Source: Phanerodontia chrysosporium
Taxonomy: Eukaryota; Basidiomycota; Agaricomycetes; Polyporales; Phanerochaetaceae
DNA length: 64,000 nt
Assembly (NCBI GenBank): GCA_001910725.1
Contig: MJGA01000002.1
Location: forward strand, 1,798,001-1,862,000
Reading direction: 5' to 3'
Shown: positions 34,517 to 46,714 of the stretch, piece after piece
How the letters are laid out: each line of letters starts with the position of its first letter
Numbering within the stretch: position 1 is the first letter of the stretch
Notes under the pieces: generated by a model
What the model was told of the DNA's origin: nothing
The model's database searches: none
Seen by the model: only the letters and a program-made list of their open reading frames with translations
Made by a program: the position numbers and the translations under genes

Positions 34517-35625
34517 ATGGTCTCCACCCTCCCAGACTGGACTGGCCACGCCTCTGGCCCGCATCCCGAACAGTCCTATTCTCTGCCGTCCTCGCATGAC
34601 ATCCGATACAAGCCCGAGCACGGCCGGTCCCCAAAGGTGTGTATACGGCGAATTTCTTCCCTCCTGACGGCGTTGATTTTGGGGCAACGCAGCACTACTC
34701 GCGTGTGACCGCACCTCTCTATAGCCAGCCGTCCCCATGGGCACTGAGAGCTCGCACCGCACCGGCAGGACCAACAGAACCATGGCGCCACACTGGATAC
34801 TACTCAGAGACATCCTTCGATGATCCTCGCGCCATATGCTTGATTGATGACTCCGAAGATGATGGCCACGACGTCGGGTCCGATTCCGAGTCTGAGGGCG
34901 ATGAAGACCGCATGTCCATGGACGTGGACGAGAATAGCTCTGTGGCGCCAGCGCCTGCTCGAGAACGCAGCAGAAAGGTTCGTACTCCCTTTGCACCTCT
35001 AGACATATCTCCCGCCACGGGCAAACGCAAGCATGAAGATCCACATCTTGCCCTTCCACCCCCGTCACCAACAGGAGACACGTCCATGACATTCGAGCCG
35101 TATGACCTGCCAGACTACGAGTCCGTCATGGACGATCATGACAACAGCTTGGAAGATGTGCTCGCCGGCTTGAACGCAGGCGAGAACATATATCCAATCC
35201 GCCTCTGTTCCTTTTGTGGGAGACCGGCCTGCTCGTCGCCCCATTCGTCTCTGGGCCACCTCGAGTTGCGGGAAATGTATGATGATGTGGACGACACATA
35301 CAACGTGTTCGATACTCTACAAGAGGCACAGTCTCTGCCCAAGTCTCCGTCAGCAGAACGACGCGCGAGGAGAACCACAAAGTATTTCGGGGCCCCACCA
35401 AACACTGCTGACTGGCTCATCGACAAAGTCATGCAGCCATCTCGGCCGCGCAGCACATGCTACTCTGGAGTCGCTTCTCCTCTTGCTCCCAGACCCGATT
35501 TTCGCTATCGACGTATACGCTGCTCCCATGGCAATTGTGTTTTCGTCGGTGCCTCTATCGAACATTGGAAACATCACATGCAGACCTTCCAGCATAACGC
35601 GTATAGCGTCACTCGTAGACACTAA
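34517..35625 (+). CDS. Unknown protein with two Cys/His clusters
   Basis: Not recognised. Exon 34517-34636 (MVSTLPDWTGHASGPHPEQS...) joins exon 34693-35625 in phase 0, giving 350 residues; without the intron the second exon would need a weak internal start. The middle is acidic and disordered (DDSEDDGHDVGSDSESEGDE). Two possible zinc sites are RLCSFCGRPACSSPHSS near residue 212 and RCSHGNCVFVGASIEHWKHH near the C-terminus, the latter resembling a C2H2 finger with Cys-x4-Cys and a His-x3-His or His-x6-His pair. A conserved-looking segment KYFGAPPNTADWLIDKVMQP precedes it. Likely a basidiomycete-specific nuclear protein; no function proposed. Confidence 0.72.
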
Positions 35626-35736
35626 AATCAAACCCACGTCACACGCTATAATACAGATTGTCCCAACCCACTAAATGTACTGCGGAGCCATTAATACGAA
35701 GGAGAGATGAAGAGCATCTGAACTGCGGCATAAGCC

Positions 35737-37842
35737 TTACAGGCGGGGGATGGGAGGTAAGCCAGCCGCTTTCAGGTCTGCTTGAATCTGTTCCTTGTGC
35801 GTCAGGAATTTCGCCTTCAGGCCCTCGTGTCCACCGGTCGATGCTGTAACAAGGTTACCGACGTCAGTTATCCCAGACTTCCTCTACATTGGAGCTTTAC
35901 TTACGTTTGCGCCTGCTGGTCTTTGCAGCGTACTCCGTAAGTGTCATCAACATACTGGTCTCGAAGAGAACGACTGCACGCATGAGGTCAGTCGATAGTA
36001 GAGATTCATCCTCGTTCGCTGGACGTACCACGTGTGCCCTCGAGGATCTTCATGGGCTTGAGCTCCATATTCGATGCCCCATCGTACGCGTCACTTTCCA
36101 CTGGGTTGGGCACTAGGTCAGCCGCAGCTACAGTGACGAGCGAACCTCGACTTACTCCCATGCGCTCCAAACCCGGTCTCAAGCGCAAGCGCACCCGGCT
36201 CGAAGTCCCGGTCGAAGCCAAAGTCGCCGGTGACGAGCCCAATGATCTCAGCTGCAGTGTTGCGGTGGAAGTACTGTCGACGCGCAGACTCGTCAGAAAA
36301 AGCTGGCTTGCTGTATGCCACACCGTGGGGCTCACTGGCGGCCTGAAAGTCTTCTCAGCGACGTCCCATCTCTCTCCAGCGAAAACAAAGTCCGCGAGAG
36401 CGACGCCTGTTGTCTTGGAGCGCGCAGTGAGGACGGTCCAGATTGACGGGTCCATGTGGTCGCGGGTGAGGCTCCCGCATGAGATGAACGAGTCCAAGTT
36501 ATACTTGTATGGGACGTAGCTATCAGAGAAGGCCCAGTTAGGATTCAGAATACCGAGTCAAACGTGGTAGTACTTACTTGCCATGCCATGCAACGACGTC
36601 GAAGGGCGTGTGGTCCTGTCTGCATGTGAATAGTTGACCCCCGAGCTTATAGATCACTGCAGAGACGTAATCAGAAAGGGCTACTGCGTTGAACGGCGGA
36701 CGATGTACCTTCCCATGGCGTCTGATCGATGTCGAAGTGAGCTACCGGATGCTCGAAATCGCGAACGTTGGCCAGCCCGGAAGCACCGAGTGGACCAAGA
36801 TCCGGAAGCTCGTAGTGCATGCCGAAGATCTCCTGAATATCTGTACATGCGTGATGAGACTGACGGTAGTAGAATGCTGATCTGAATGCTGACATCCGAC
36901 CGCCTGGCCATCTGGTAAGGAAACCTTCCACTTCAGACCGCGCTGCACGACCGCGATCTCTCCGGGAAAGACCATGAGCCTGCGCCCAATGTCAATCCTA
37001 GACCGCACGAATGAATCCACCATACGTACTTTCCCAGCTCGGTCTGGATATCCAACCGCCCGTGGACGGGCACAATAAGGAAGTCGCCATCGCTATTGAG
37101 GAACGCCTCTTTTTCCATGTTGGCATTGCACGCATAGGTATGGATCACGACGCCTTCCCGAAGCATAGGGCTGCCATTGCCTATCATGGTTTTTATCCCA
37201 TAAATGAAGTTGACCGGCTCCTTCTTTGAGGGGGCGTCCGCATTCCACGCCACGCGCTCGGGCGTGACGCTTTGCTTCGGGTCGCTGAGGGAGAACTCGG
37301 CTACGAGCTATGAAAATAGTATCGTCAGGAGAAAGGCACCAAAGGCATAGTGATACGCACGAGTGGGTTCTGCTTCTCGCTCTTTGTGAAGCCTTGGTGC
37401 GCCACAGAGGGGCGTATACGGTACATCCAACTATGGAGCAGATGTTAAGACAGACAGATGGAGGAAATTAAGGTCATACTTGTGCTCATTCTGCGCCCTC
37501 GGCGTCGTGAACGGTGTGCCATTCATCTATCACTTTCACTCAACAACTATCGGAACAGTGGATGTTAGACACCCACCCCTTCTGTGTAAAGGTCGTATTT
37601 ATTCTTCTGAGGCATGTTCTGGCCGATCGGCAAGACATTGGGACTGGAACACAATCAATAAGACGGAAACCGTGGAGAACAACCAGGACTGACATAGCCT
37701 CCGAGGTGAATGTGTTGCCGAAGCCAACCTGGTAGCGGTAGGGGTCGTCGGAACGGCGAGAGATAGTGTAACCTGTCTGGGCAGATGTCTGTGGCGAGCA
37801 TGGTGAGCGTAGGCTACCTTTCAGAGCGTAGATGCATACCAT
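35737..37842 (-). CDS. Homogentisate 1,2-dioxygenase, copy A
   Basis: Opens the ring of homogentisate to maleylacetoacetate in phenylalanine/tyrosine catabolism. Exon 1 consists of the ATG alone (37842-37840), spliced to [20 protein letters not shown] at 37788. Family blocks in order: [153 protein letters not shown], then [14 protein letters not shown] with the metal-ligand His and Glu, GAHG with the third ligand His, and [15 protein letters not shown]. It ends GLPPIPRL. An intron (36335-36274) splits FRPP from YFHRN; copy B lacks it. No stop or frameshift was found. Confidence 0.92.
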
Positions 37843-38442
37843 GGCAGCGGGAATGGAAGAGTTTGATGTTGTTATATCGTGTTCTCGCACGAGCTTGCAT
37901 CCTTATAGCTGGCTCGACCGCGTACCAGAGTTATGGGCGCGGATCCGCGCGGGAAGAGACGCCCTTCATGATATTCTGTAACACATGTGGCACTGACTAC
38001 GGTCTCGCAGCCGGGCCTCGTGGAGCGCGGGCGAACACAAGACATGTCCAATACACACCCGCGATGAAGCTCTAGACAGGGGTGCCAAACGGAGAGCGCT
38101 AGCGCTAGCGTAACGCATTCCGTGAGCGGCGAAACACAACGTGGATCGTTGTGTCTAAACGATGCAACGCAAGCGACATCTGGGAGTGCGTGGTATAAAT
38201 CGAGTAAGCGGTAGTGGAATTTCCAAGGGCGGCAGGAAGCCTTACCGCAAAGTCCATACACTTGCTGTGTTCGAGCTTCCACACCTTCCGCTGACATCAA
38301 AGCGTGCGCACTGCAGTCCGATCGAGCGGAATTCCGAGCCCAAGAGTGGTTAGTTATTCATAGGATGGCGGTATGGTACATATTATACGCAAGGCACGAT
38401 TTCCACGAGGTAAATACTCAGGCATAGCTTGTTCGCAAGCTT
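37843..38442. promoter_or_regulatory. Upstream region of homogentisate dioxygenase copy A
   Basis: 600 bp between the tandem copies. It holds a perfect 12-bp palindrome AGCGCTAGCGCT at 38095-38106, about 255 bp before the copy A start. No gene seen. Confidence 0.45.
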
Positions 38443-40481
38443 CTACATAGCCAGTGGCGGAAGGCCGGCCGCCTTCAGATCGGCCTGAATTTCGTCCTTG
38501 TACTTCAGGAACTTAGCATCAAGACCGTTCCACATGCCTGGTTCGTGTTCTGGGAAAGTCCTGTCAGCCTGCGTGCTGAAGTGAACGCGATGGACGTACC
38601 ATGACGCTTCTCAGACTTCATCGCGTACTCCGTAATGGTCATCATCATACTCGACTCAAACATGACCACTGCAGATCAGTGATTAGTCACTAGTGCTGTA
38701 TACTGACAGTCGGCACCTACTGAGGGTCCCCACTTGGACTTTGCGAGGGCCGAGTTCTGACTCTGAGGCGGCGGTGAAAACATCGTTATCAACTAGAGCA
38801 AAGCAGTCAGGACCAGGAGAGTTCGGACGCCGAAGAAAAAAGCTGACCTCCGTGGGGGCAGAAGCCGGTCTCAAAGCTCAGCGCCCCAGGGGTGAAACCA
38901 TCGCTACGCCCGCCATATTCACCGTAGACGAGACCCAAAATCTCCGAAGCGGTGTTTCGGTGGAAGTATGGCGGCCTGAAGGTCTTGTCCGCGACGTCCC
39001 AGCGCTCCTTGAATATCGCAAAATCGGCCAAGGCGACGCCGGACGTCTTCGAGCGCGCAGTGAGAACTGTGAAGATCGAGGGGTCGCTGTGATCCTTAGT
39101 GAGACTGCCACATGCGATGAATGCGTCCAAGTCGTATTTATATGGAACATAGCTGAGGAGCGATGGTGAGCAACCGCACCACAAAGAGCGTTTACGACCT
39201 ACTTTCCATGCCAAGCGACCACATCGAATGGAGTGTGCTCCTGCTTGCAGCTGAAAAGCTTGCCACCAAGCTTATACGTAACTGAGGACCGTGAGCTTGG
39301 CATCTGGATAGTCAGAGATTGGAGCATTTACCTTCCCATTGCGATTGATCGACCTCGAAATGCGCGATTGGATGCTCGAAATCTCGAGGGTTAGCAAGAC
39401 CACTTGCTCCGAGAGGGCCTAGTTCTGGTAACTCGTAGTGCATGCCGAAGATTTCCTGGACGTCTGTTCATGCTCGAGGGTTAAAGGCGGACAGTGCGTA
39501 TTGATCAGCTAACTTACAGCCGACAGCTTTGCCATCGGGCAGAGTGACCTTCCACTTGATCCCTCGCTGTATGACTGCGATCTCTCCGGGGAAGACCATC
39601 ATGCTGAAATCGCAAACGTCAACATCATCCTGAGCGTAAATGTGTCCCGAACTCACTTTCCGAACTCAGTCTGGATGTCAAGCCTGCCGAAGACTGGGAC
39701 GATCATGAAGTCACCGTCGCTGTTGACGAACGCCTCCTTGCCCATGTTCGCGTTGCAGGCGTAGACGTGGATAGCTATACCCTCACGAAGCATTGGACTG
39801 CCATTTCCCATCATCGTCTTCAGACCGTGGATGAAGTTCACTTGCTCGTTTGCAGGGGGCTCGTGAGGGCGCCATGCGAGCTGCGTAGGTGTCACAGTCT
39901 GCTTCGGGTCAAGGAGAGAGAACTCGGCCACGAGCTTCGGGTGAAGGCAGTGAGGGTAGATACGGTGACTGAGCGTACATACACTTACATATGGGTTTTG
40001 TTTCTCAGATGGAACAAAACCGTTGTGTGCAACCGAGGGGCGGATACGATAAAACCATCTTCGAGAATGTCAGGCTACCGAAATGGCAGTTCCAATCTAA
40101 CAACTCACGAGTGTTGATTCTGAGCTCTTGGGACGGTGAATGGAGTGCCATTAAGCTACCGACGCTTTTAGTCAAGAGCTAGCCCTATTATCCAAGACCC
40201 TTACCCCCTCAGTGTACAGCCCGTACTTGCACTTCTGTGGGTTGTTCTGACCAATTGGAAGGGTACCCGGCCTACACAGCCAGTCAACTTAAGTAGTGTG
40301 AGCATTCGGATACCGGGGCACTCACAGAGCCTCCGAGGCAAAGGTGTTACCGAAACCGACCTGGTAGCGGTAAGGGTCACCCTTGCCTCTGCCGATGGCG
40401 TATCCACCCTGTGCAGTTGCCTGATTATCGGGCAGTGTTATTAGACCGGTTACACTTCGGGTCCGAGCGATACGTACCATG
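38443..40481 (-). CDS. Homogentisate 1,2-dioxygenase, copy B
   Basis: Same enzyme as copy A and in the same orientation. Exon 1 is again only the ATG (40481-40479), spliced past a GTACGT donor to [20 protein letters not shown]. Recognised blocks: [85 protein letters not shown], then [20 protein letters not shown] in one exon with the ligand His and Glu, and CPHG with the third ligand His. The C-terminus is [20 protein letters not shown] then [20 protein letters not shown], ending LPPLAM. In the 62-residue stretch around SPMLRE, 51 residues equal copy A, so the duplication is not recent. No inactivating change seen. Confidence 0.92.
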
Positions 40482-41653
40482 TTAACTCAGAAGCAGCAGT
40501 GTGGGTGGAGATATGGGTGCGATGACCGCAGAGATGGGGTTGTTGTGTGCTATCCTCGCCGTCTTATATACCTCGCCGCGTTTCGCATTTGGATATTTGA
40601 TGCAGGCCGGGTTAGCAAGCTTCCAGCGCGTGGCTGGAAACAAGCTTGGCTGTGGCTCCAGGTTCAAACGATATCGCGTGCTTGTTTGGGCCATCTTCTC
40701 TCACCTGGCGCAACACATAGCTCGGCAAGCTCCAAAACTGAGCCTGGCGGAGGTGCCTGCATTTCCAGCACACCCAGTTTGGACGGATTTTCACTCGTGG
40801 GAAGGGAAGAACAGTTCAACAAACATCAAGTGACTGAGCCCGCGGTCGGTTAGTGCCAGCAGGATCATGGAAAGCGATTGGAATGACGGACCACGAGCCA
40901 ATAGGAGTCATGTTCATTATGCGACGCGTAGGACATAGCAGGATACTTGGTGTAGTAAGGGCTCTCAGAGTGGTTCGCAGAGGATAAGCGCGATGTGTAG
41001 ATACTCTTCTTTCTGACAGAGAGGCTGGCCTCATAGACCAGGACGGGCAGAGTGTTCTCACTATGCTGAGCGGCTCCTCCGATGATCGTAAGGCAATTGA
41101 CAGGGGCTGTTCTGCCGCATAACTGTCCCCGCGAGCCCTTGTGGGCGTTCCTCGGGAGCCTGATACAGCACGCAGGGTCGACATATGGGTTGTACAAGGG
41201 CAAAGACAGACTAAAGCAAGTGGTTCTCACCTTGACCTATTGCCAATTGCCCGCCCCTACTCTGCTATCCTGGGATGCGATGATCAACTTCAGGGCGCCA
41301 CCCGAGCAGCCTGGGCTGGGAGTCCGCCCGGCCTTCCGGAGCGAGGCTGTAGGAGGACGTAGTTGCCCAGGAGATGTGGGAGTCACGCGCAGCCTGAGCA
41401 AGCAAGACCATTCGCGGGTGTCGGGAGTAGAAAGAGCAGGCGAGTCGCGCGCTGCGTGGGTAGACGGCGAACGGTGTGCGGTGGGCAAGACGAGAGTGGG
41501 ACGGACGCAAGCCGGCATCGCCGGTCCGTTTTGGGAAAAGATGATGTAAACCGCGCCTGGGCTTGGGAGGTCGATGGAGAGCGCTGGGGCGAGGACGTGG
41601 CCTATATCACCCGGTTCTCTCTTTTTCGCACCATAGCTTGGACAGCAACCACC
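40482..41653. promoter_or_regulatory. Divergent upstream region, homogentisate dioxygenase B / transketolase-family gene
   Basis: 1.17 kb between two opposed start codons. Open frames on both strands (e.g. 41082-41549 plus) show no domain. No transposon end or repeat recognised. Confidence 0.45.
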
Positions 41654-44059
41654 ATGTCGGGCACAGACGCGAAATTCCCCATCGACCTCAAGCAGCTCAA
41701 GCCGTACGTGCCACACACGCTTTGCGCGAGGAGAGGGTCGCTGACCGCGTCTTGCAATTCAATCGCAGGCTCAAGCTCGATCCGAGCAATCCCAAGCTTA
41801 CCGATGAGCAACTCAGCACGCTGAAGCACAACATCCAGTTGATGCGCGATGCCATCGTGCTCTTCACCGCTACTGGTGCGGCGCGCGGGGTCAGCGGACA
41901 CACTGGTACGTGATTCATGATTCCGACGCGCCGACATCGCTGATGTACCCGCGACAGGTGGTGCATATGATACAGTGCCTGAAGTGAACATGTTGCTGTC
42001 CCTTTTTAACCACTCAGACAAGTTTGTGCCCATTCTGTTCGACGAAGCCGGTGAGTACATTGTCCGATCATCTGCCCTAGTCGTCGCGCTTTGTTGCGCG
42101 TAGAGCATCCATTGTACTGGTTCGATGGCTTTGAAACTTCCGCAACTACCGTTTCGGAACGCTTCCCTTGCCTGGACCGCTAACGGGGTCCTTCGACAGG
42201 TCACCGTGTCGCAACACAGTACCTCGTGTCTGCCATCGAGGGCCACATCCCCCCTGAGCATCTCCTTCACTACCGTGAAGCCAACTCGAAGCTGCCTGGC
42301 CACCCAGAGCTTGGTCTCACTCCAGGAGTCAAGTTCTCCTCCGGTCGTCTCGGTCACGTCTGGCCATGGGTCAACGGTATCGCCCTCGCCAACCGCGACA
42401 AGACCGTCTTCATGCTCGGTTCGGACGGCTCTCAGCAAGAGGGCAACGATGCCGAGGCTGCTCGCCTCGCCGTTGCGCAGAACCTGAACGTCAAGCTCAT
42501 CATCGATGACAATGACGTCACCATCGCTGGCCACCCTTCCGAGTATCTCAAGGGCTACGACATCGGCAAGACGTTGGCCGGGCACGGCCTCAAGGTGATC
42601 AGCGTTCAGGGCGAGGACATTGCTGCCCTCTGGTCGGCGTTGGTCGAGGTCATCAACTACGATGGCCCTGCTGCCAGTACGTGCTAATACCGACCGTATA
42701 TATGCGCGATACTCATGCTGTCTAGTCATTTGCAAGCGTCTCATGGCACCCGGCATCGCCGACATTGAGGGCACTTCTCACGGACACGATGTCATTCCCG
42801 TCAAGTCCGCCATCAAGTACTTCGAGGCTCGCGGCTACCCCGCTGATATGGCCAGCAACATTCTCAACAACATCAAGCCGCAGGCCGTGCCTTACCTCTA
42901 CATTGGTTCCACCAAGGAGGTTGGCGCTAACCGTGTCATCTTCGGAGAGGCTGTCAACGCTGTCCTCGACAAGATCGGCAAGGAGGAGGCTGCCAAGAAG
43001 GTCATGGTCATCGACAGTACGTCCTACTCGTTGCCTTACGATTGAACGTGCACTTATGAGACATTCAAGGTGATCTTGAGGGCTCTACCGGTCTCAAGGT
43101 CATTCACCAGAAGCACCCCGAGGTCTTCATCCCGTCGGGTATTATGGAGCGCGGTAACTTCAGTGCTGCTGCCGGCTTCGGATTCGACAAGGACAAGTTC
43201 GGTGTCTTCTCAACTTTCGGCGCATTCCTCGAGATGGTCATCTCGGAGATCACCATGGCCCGCCTCAACTTCTGCAATGTTCTCTGCCACTTCTCCCACT
43301 CCGGTGTTGATGAGGTTCGTGCCTTGACCGCTTGTGCGATGCGCGTGCTAACTTGCTCTTGGACAGATGGCGGATAACACTTGCCACTTTGGTATCAACC
43401 ACTTCTTCGCTGATAACGGTCTCGCCGACACCGAGTCATGGCTCTATTGGCCCGCGGATGGCGCTCAGATGATCAAGGTCGTCGAGCGTGTCTTCTTCGA
43501 GCGGGGCCTTCGCTTCGTCTTCTCGACTCGCTCCAAGGTCCCTTACATTCTCAAGGAGGACGGTCAGACCCGGTTCTTTGGCGATGACTACCAGTTCGTT
43601 CCTGGCAAGGACGAGGTCATCGCTGAGGGTACCGCAGGCTACGTTGTCTCCTTCGGAGACATGCTCTACCGCTCGTGGGACGCAGTCCTCCGGTGCAGAC
43701 AGGAGGGTCTCGACGTCGGTCTCATCAACAAGCCGACGCTCAACATCGTTGACGAGGAGGTGAGTAGATGACACCTATTTGTGGACCTTGTCGCTGAGCT
43801 GCTCTGTGTATAGATGATCAGGAAGGTCGGCTCCAGCCCCTTCGTCCTGGTCGTGGAGTCCTTGAACCAGAAGACTGGTCTTGGCTCCAAGTTCGGTACT
43901 TGGCTTCTGGAGCGGTCGCTCACGCCGAAATACGCGTACATGGGCACCAACAAGGAGGGCTGCGGCGGTCTGACCGAGCAGATCCCTCACCAGGGTCTTG
44001 ACCCTCAATCCATCATCCTCAAGATCCGCCAGCTTTCGCAGGGTTCCCAGAGGGCGTAA
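41654..44059 (+). CDS. Transketolase-family enzyme (thiamine diphosphate-dependent)
   Basis: Eight exons (41654-41703, 41769-41905, 41958-42050, 42200-42676, 42726-43016, 43070-43314, 43367-43759, 43814-44059) give 643 residues. The diphosphate-binding region is MLGSDGSQQEGNDAEAARLA followed by VKLIIDDNDVTIAGHPSEYL; the pyrimidine domain includes EGTSHGHDVIPVKSAIKYFE and PSGIMERGNFSAAAGFGFDK; the C-terminal domain has SLTPKYAYMGTNKEGCGGL and ends IRQLSQGSQRA. It is shorter and clearly different from housekeeping transketolase; in basidiomycetes this type is annotated as transketolase or dihydroxyacetone synthase-like, and the substrate is not known to me. Intron 3 (42051-42199) is unusually long and could hide a small exon. 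Confidence 0.87.
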
Positions 44060-44783
44060 ACAAAACTAACTTCCCGGCGTTGGCCCAGTGTACAGTACGC
44101 GAAGGATAGAAAGGGTATTCGCTAGAAAGGAAAATCATTGAAATGTATACTACGTGCCGTCGAAACGAAGCACAGGAGTTTCTTGACAGTCTTTAGCAGG
44201 TCCGAAAACCATATTGACGGTATGTCGAATTGGTTTCGAAGGAAACCATGTTCACCAAAAGCATTATCTACGTGACAATTGCCAGATATGGTAAGAGGGC
44301 GTGATTATCAAGAGAAAGTGGAGGGTTACCTCGTTTCCCACGACCTGTCTTCATTTGCGACAATACCCTTACCCTCGAAATATATCCAACAAGTCCACGT
44401 CCCCGAAATTGTTACGAAAATGTGAGCAATCCTTCCTGTTTATCTCTCCCAAATACCATCATCCTGCGAGCCGAGGCTGCCTAGTCAGTCCACGACGTTC
44501 TTCCATTACCCACCTGCTTGACTGCGTCCCTGTGTGTGAAGATGCAGCCCCCGCCGACTTTACCGAGTGGCAGAAGTTGCACAAGCTAGTAAAGGGAGCA
44601 TCATAATGGAACTGGAATGGACTTCATTGGGCTCTTCAAAGCCGTCTTTCGAAGGCTTGGCTGTATAACGTCCATGCCTTGCCGAGGAGGCCTGGTGGAC
44701 CGCTGCCGTTACCTCATCGCGCACCCAACTGACTCATTCTACCGCCTAGGGAGGGGAGCGTCCCAGACGGCACCGTACATAGC
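44060..44783. other. Intergenic region, transketolase / AT-hook protein
   Basis: 724 bp holding the transketolase 3' end and the promoter of the next plus-strand gene. No supported gene. Confidence 0.5.
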
Positions 44784-46714
44784 ATGACAAGCACGCTCGC
44801 GTCGCAGCCCCTCTCACTCGGCTCGGGAGTCAATCCGCAGCCAGGCGACGTCGTCGCGCACCTGCAGCCGCAAGCCACGGTCGTGCAGCCGGAGCAGAAC
44901 ATGAAGCGGCGCCCGGGACGCCCGAAGGGCAGCGGCAAGAAGGCCATCGACCTGGGCACCGAGCCCAAGGTCAAGCGTCCCGTGGGGCGGCCGCGCAAGG
45001 ACGGGCTGCCTGCGGGCTCGGTGGGGCCGAAGAAGCCGGGCAGGCCGCGGAAGCGGGCCCCTGGGACGTATGCCACCCCGACGAACATGCCGTCGCCCAG
45101 CCTGTCGTATCCTGTGCGTCGCGTCCCTTTCGCTCTCTGTGCGCAGCTGATGTCTTCTCGCGGTGCAGCCACCCCCCTTTGTCGACCCGGCACAGTGGGC
45201 CTCCATATCCGCAGGTCCAATGGCGTCCCTGAGCGTGCGTGCACCCCCGAACATGAACTTCCCCCTCGACCCTACCCTTGACCGCGACAATTGGGCCGAG
45301 CTCGCGCGGATCCGCCCGGACGCGTTCCTGCACGCGCTCGTCACTGCGCTTTCGGCCCCGAACCCGGTGTCTGCCGCAGGCCCGAGCGTCGAAGACGCCT
45401 TCCGCGCGCACCTGGCGTCGCTGACCCCGAACGTGAAGAACAACAACATGCCAAGCATTCCCGCGCTGTATTCGATCCTGAAGACGTTTTGGCTGCCGTC
45501 TTCCCCCGCCTACTTTGCCCTCACCGCCTCTGCGTCGACACAGCGGAGCACCCCGTCCGAGTATCGATTTTTGTACTGGGACCCCCAACCCCTCGTCTTC
45601 AACGGCATCGCCTGTCCTTTCTGTGGGACGCCGCTCGTGAACAAGGGGCGCATTACCTCCGGACCGATCAAAATCTACGACCTCGGCAAGCCCTTCTTCA
45701 TCATTGGCTGCGAGTACGTGTGTCGCTCTCCACAGTGCCTCTCCTCCGGTACCCAAGGGGAAGGCCGTCGATTTGCAAGTACGGACAACTCGATCTTGCG
45801 TGCGCTGCCACCGAAGCTCAAGGATGAGTTTCCCGCACGGATCATACAGGGTCCTGGCCCTACCGCTGACATGGGACCTGGCACGGACGTCTGGAGCTGG
45901 AGAGGCATGGGTGTTTCAACTGGGCTGTGGGACATGGTCAGGGCCTCGCTGCGGGCGGGCTTGCACAAGGATGTCATCATGGGCATCATCCACGCTGTGA
46001 TACAGGGGCTTCCGGACGATCCATGGGTACTGCCTCCTCCTGCAGACGTGGAGGAGAAGCGAGACGGTATGGTGGAGGGGGATAATGCGGACCTGTTCAA
46101 TGACAATGAGGGCCAGCGGCCTGCGAACGAGGGAGAAGAGCAGAACGTGGAGGATTCATCGAACAAAGAGGTATGCCACTCAATAGTTCTGATAAAGTCA
46201 CTGCGAGCTGATTTTGCTACAGAGACCCGAAGCTGAGGAATTCCAGGAAGCATGGGCGACACACAATGGCCAGCCAGAAGCCGGTGGTAGCGCCATGCCC
46301 GAGGCTGGACCCAGTGATCCCAGCATGAATCAACAGGTTGCTGTGCCTCCTCCTCCTCCCGCGGAGTACAACCCCTATGGACCTCCCCCGCCAAATCCGT
46401 ATGCTATGCCGTTTGGCTACCCACCATACGGGTATTACCCGCCGCCGACCGGACACCCGCCGCCGCCTCCACCACCGAGCACTCTGAAGCGCACGTTCGC
46501 GCTGGTCGATAGCGACGGTACGGAGCCTACTCCGCGTCGTGTGCGGCACTGTGTCAAGTGCGGGTCGAACGAGTGCAAGGGCAAAGGCGGGCGGACGTTC
46601 TGTATGAATCCTTGCCAAGACTGCGGCAAGCTGGACTGCAGAGGCCGGAACAGCAAGCGCCCGGACAGGACGTGTGCAGATGCGTGGTCACCGAGCGAAA
46701 CGACGGCATCATGA
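44784..46714 (+). CDS. AT-hook protein with a DUF6729-like zinc domain and a C-terminal Cys cluster
   Basis: Three exons (44784-45113, 45169-46170, 46223-46714) give 607 residues. Residues 35-100 hold three AT-hooks (KRRPGRPKGS, RPVGRPRKDG, KPGRPRKRAP), which bind the minor groove of AT-rich DNA. The central region matches the layout of the fungal domain I know as DUF6729: GIACPFCGTPLVNKG, GCEYVCRSPQC and LRALPPKLKDEFPARI, with CxxC and CxxxxC pairs that should bind zinc. A long Pro/Tyr-rich stretch (EYNPYGPPPPNPYAMPFGYP) leads to the cluster HCVKCGSNECKGKGGRTFC, NPCQDCGKLDCRGRNSKRP. Similar domains occur in proteins near or derived from KDZ transposons, so this could be a host gene of transposon origin; that link is inference. 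Likely nuclear. Confidence 0.78.

Noticed and set aside
37577..37694. GC-type donor at the end of exon 2 of homogentisate dioxygenase A
   Set aside because: A normal GTCAGT donor four bases further (after SEAI) restores the frame and the expected LPIGQN junction.
45291..45827. Second long plus-strand frame over the AT-hook gene
   Set aside because: It overlaps the real exon in another frame and is Arg/Pro-rich with no features of its own.
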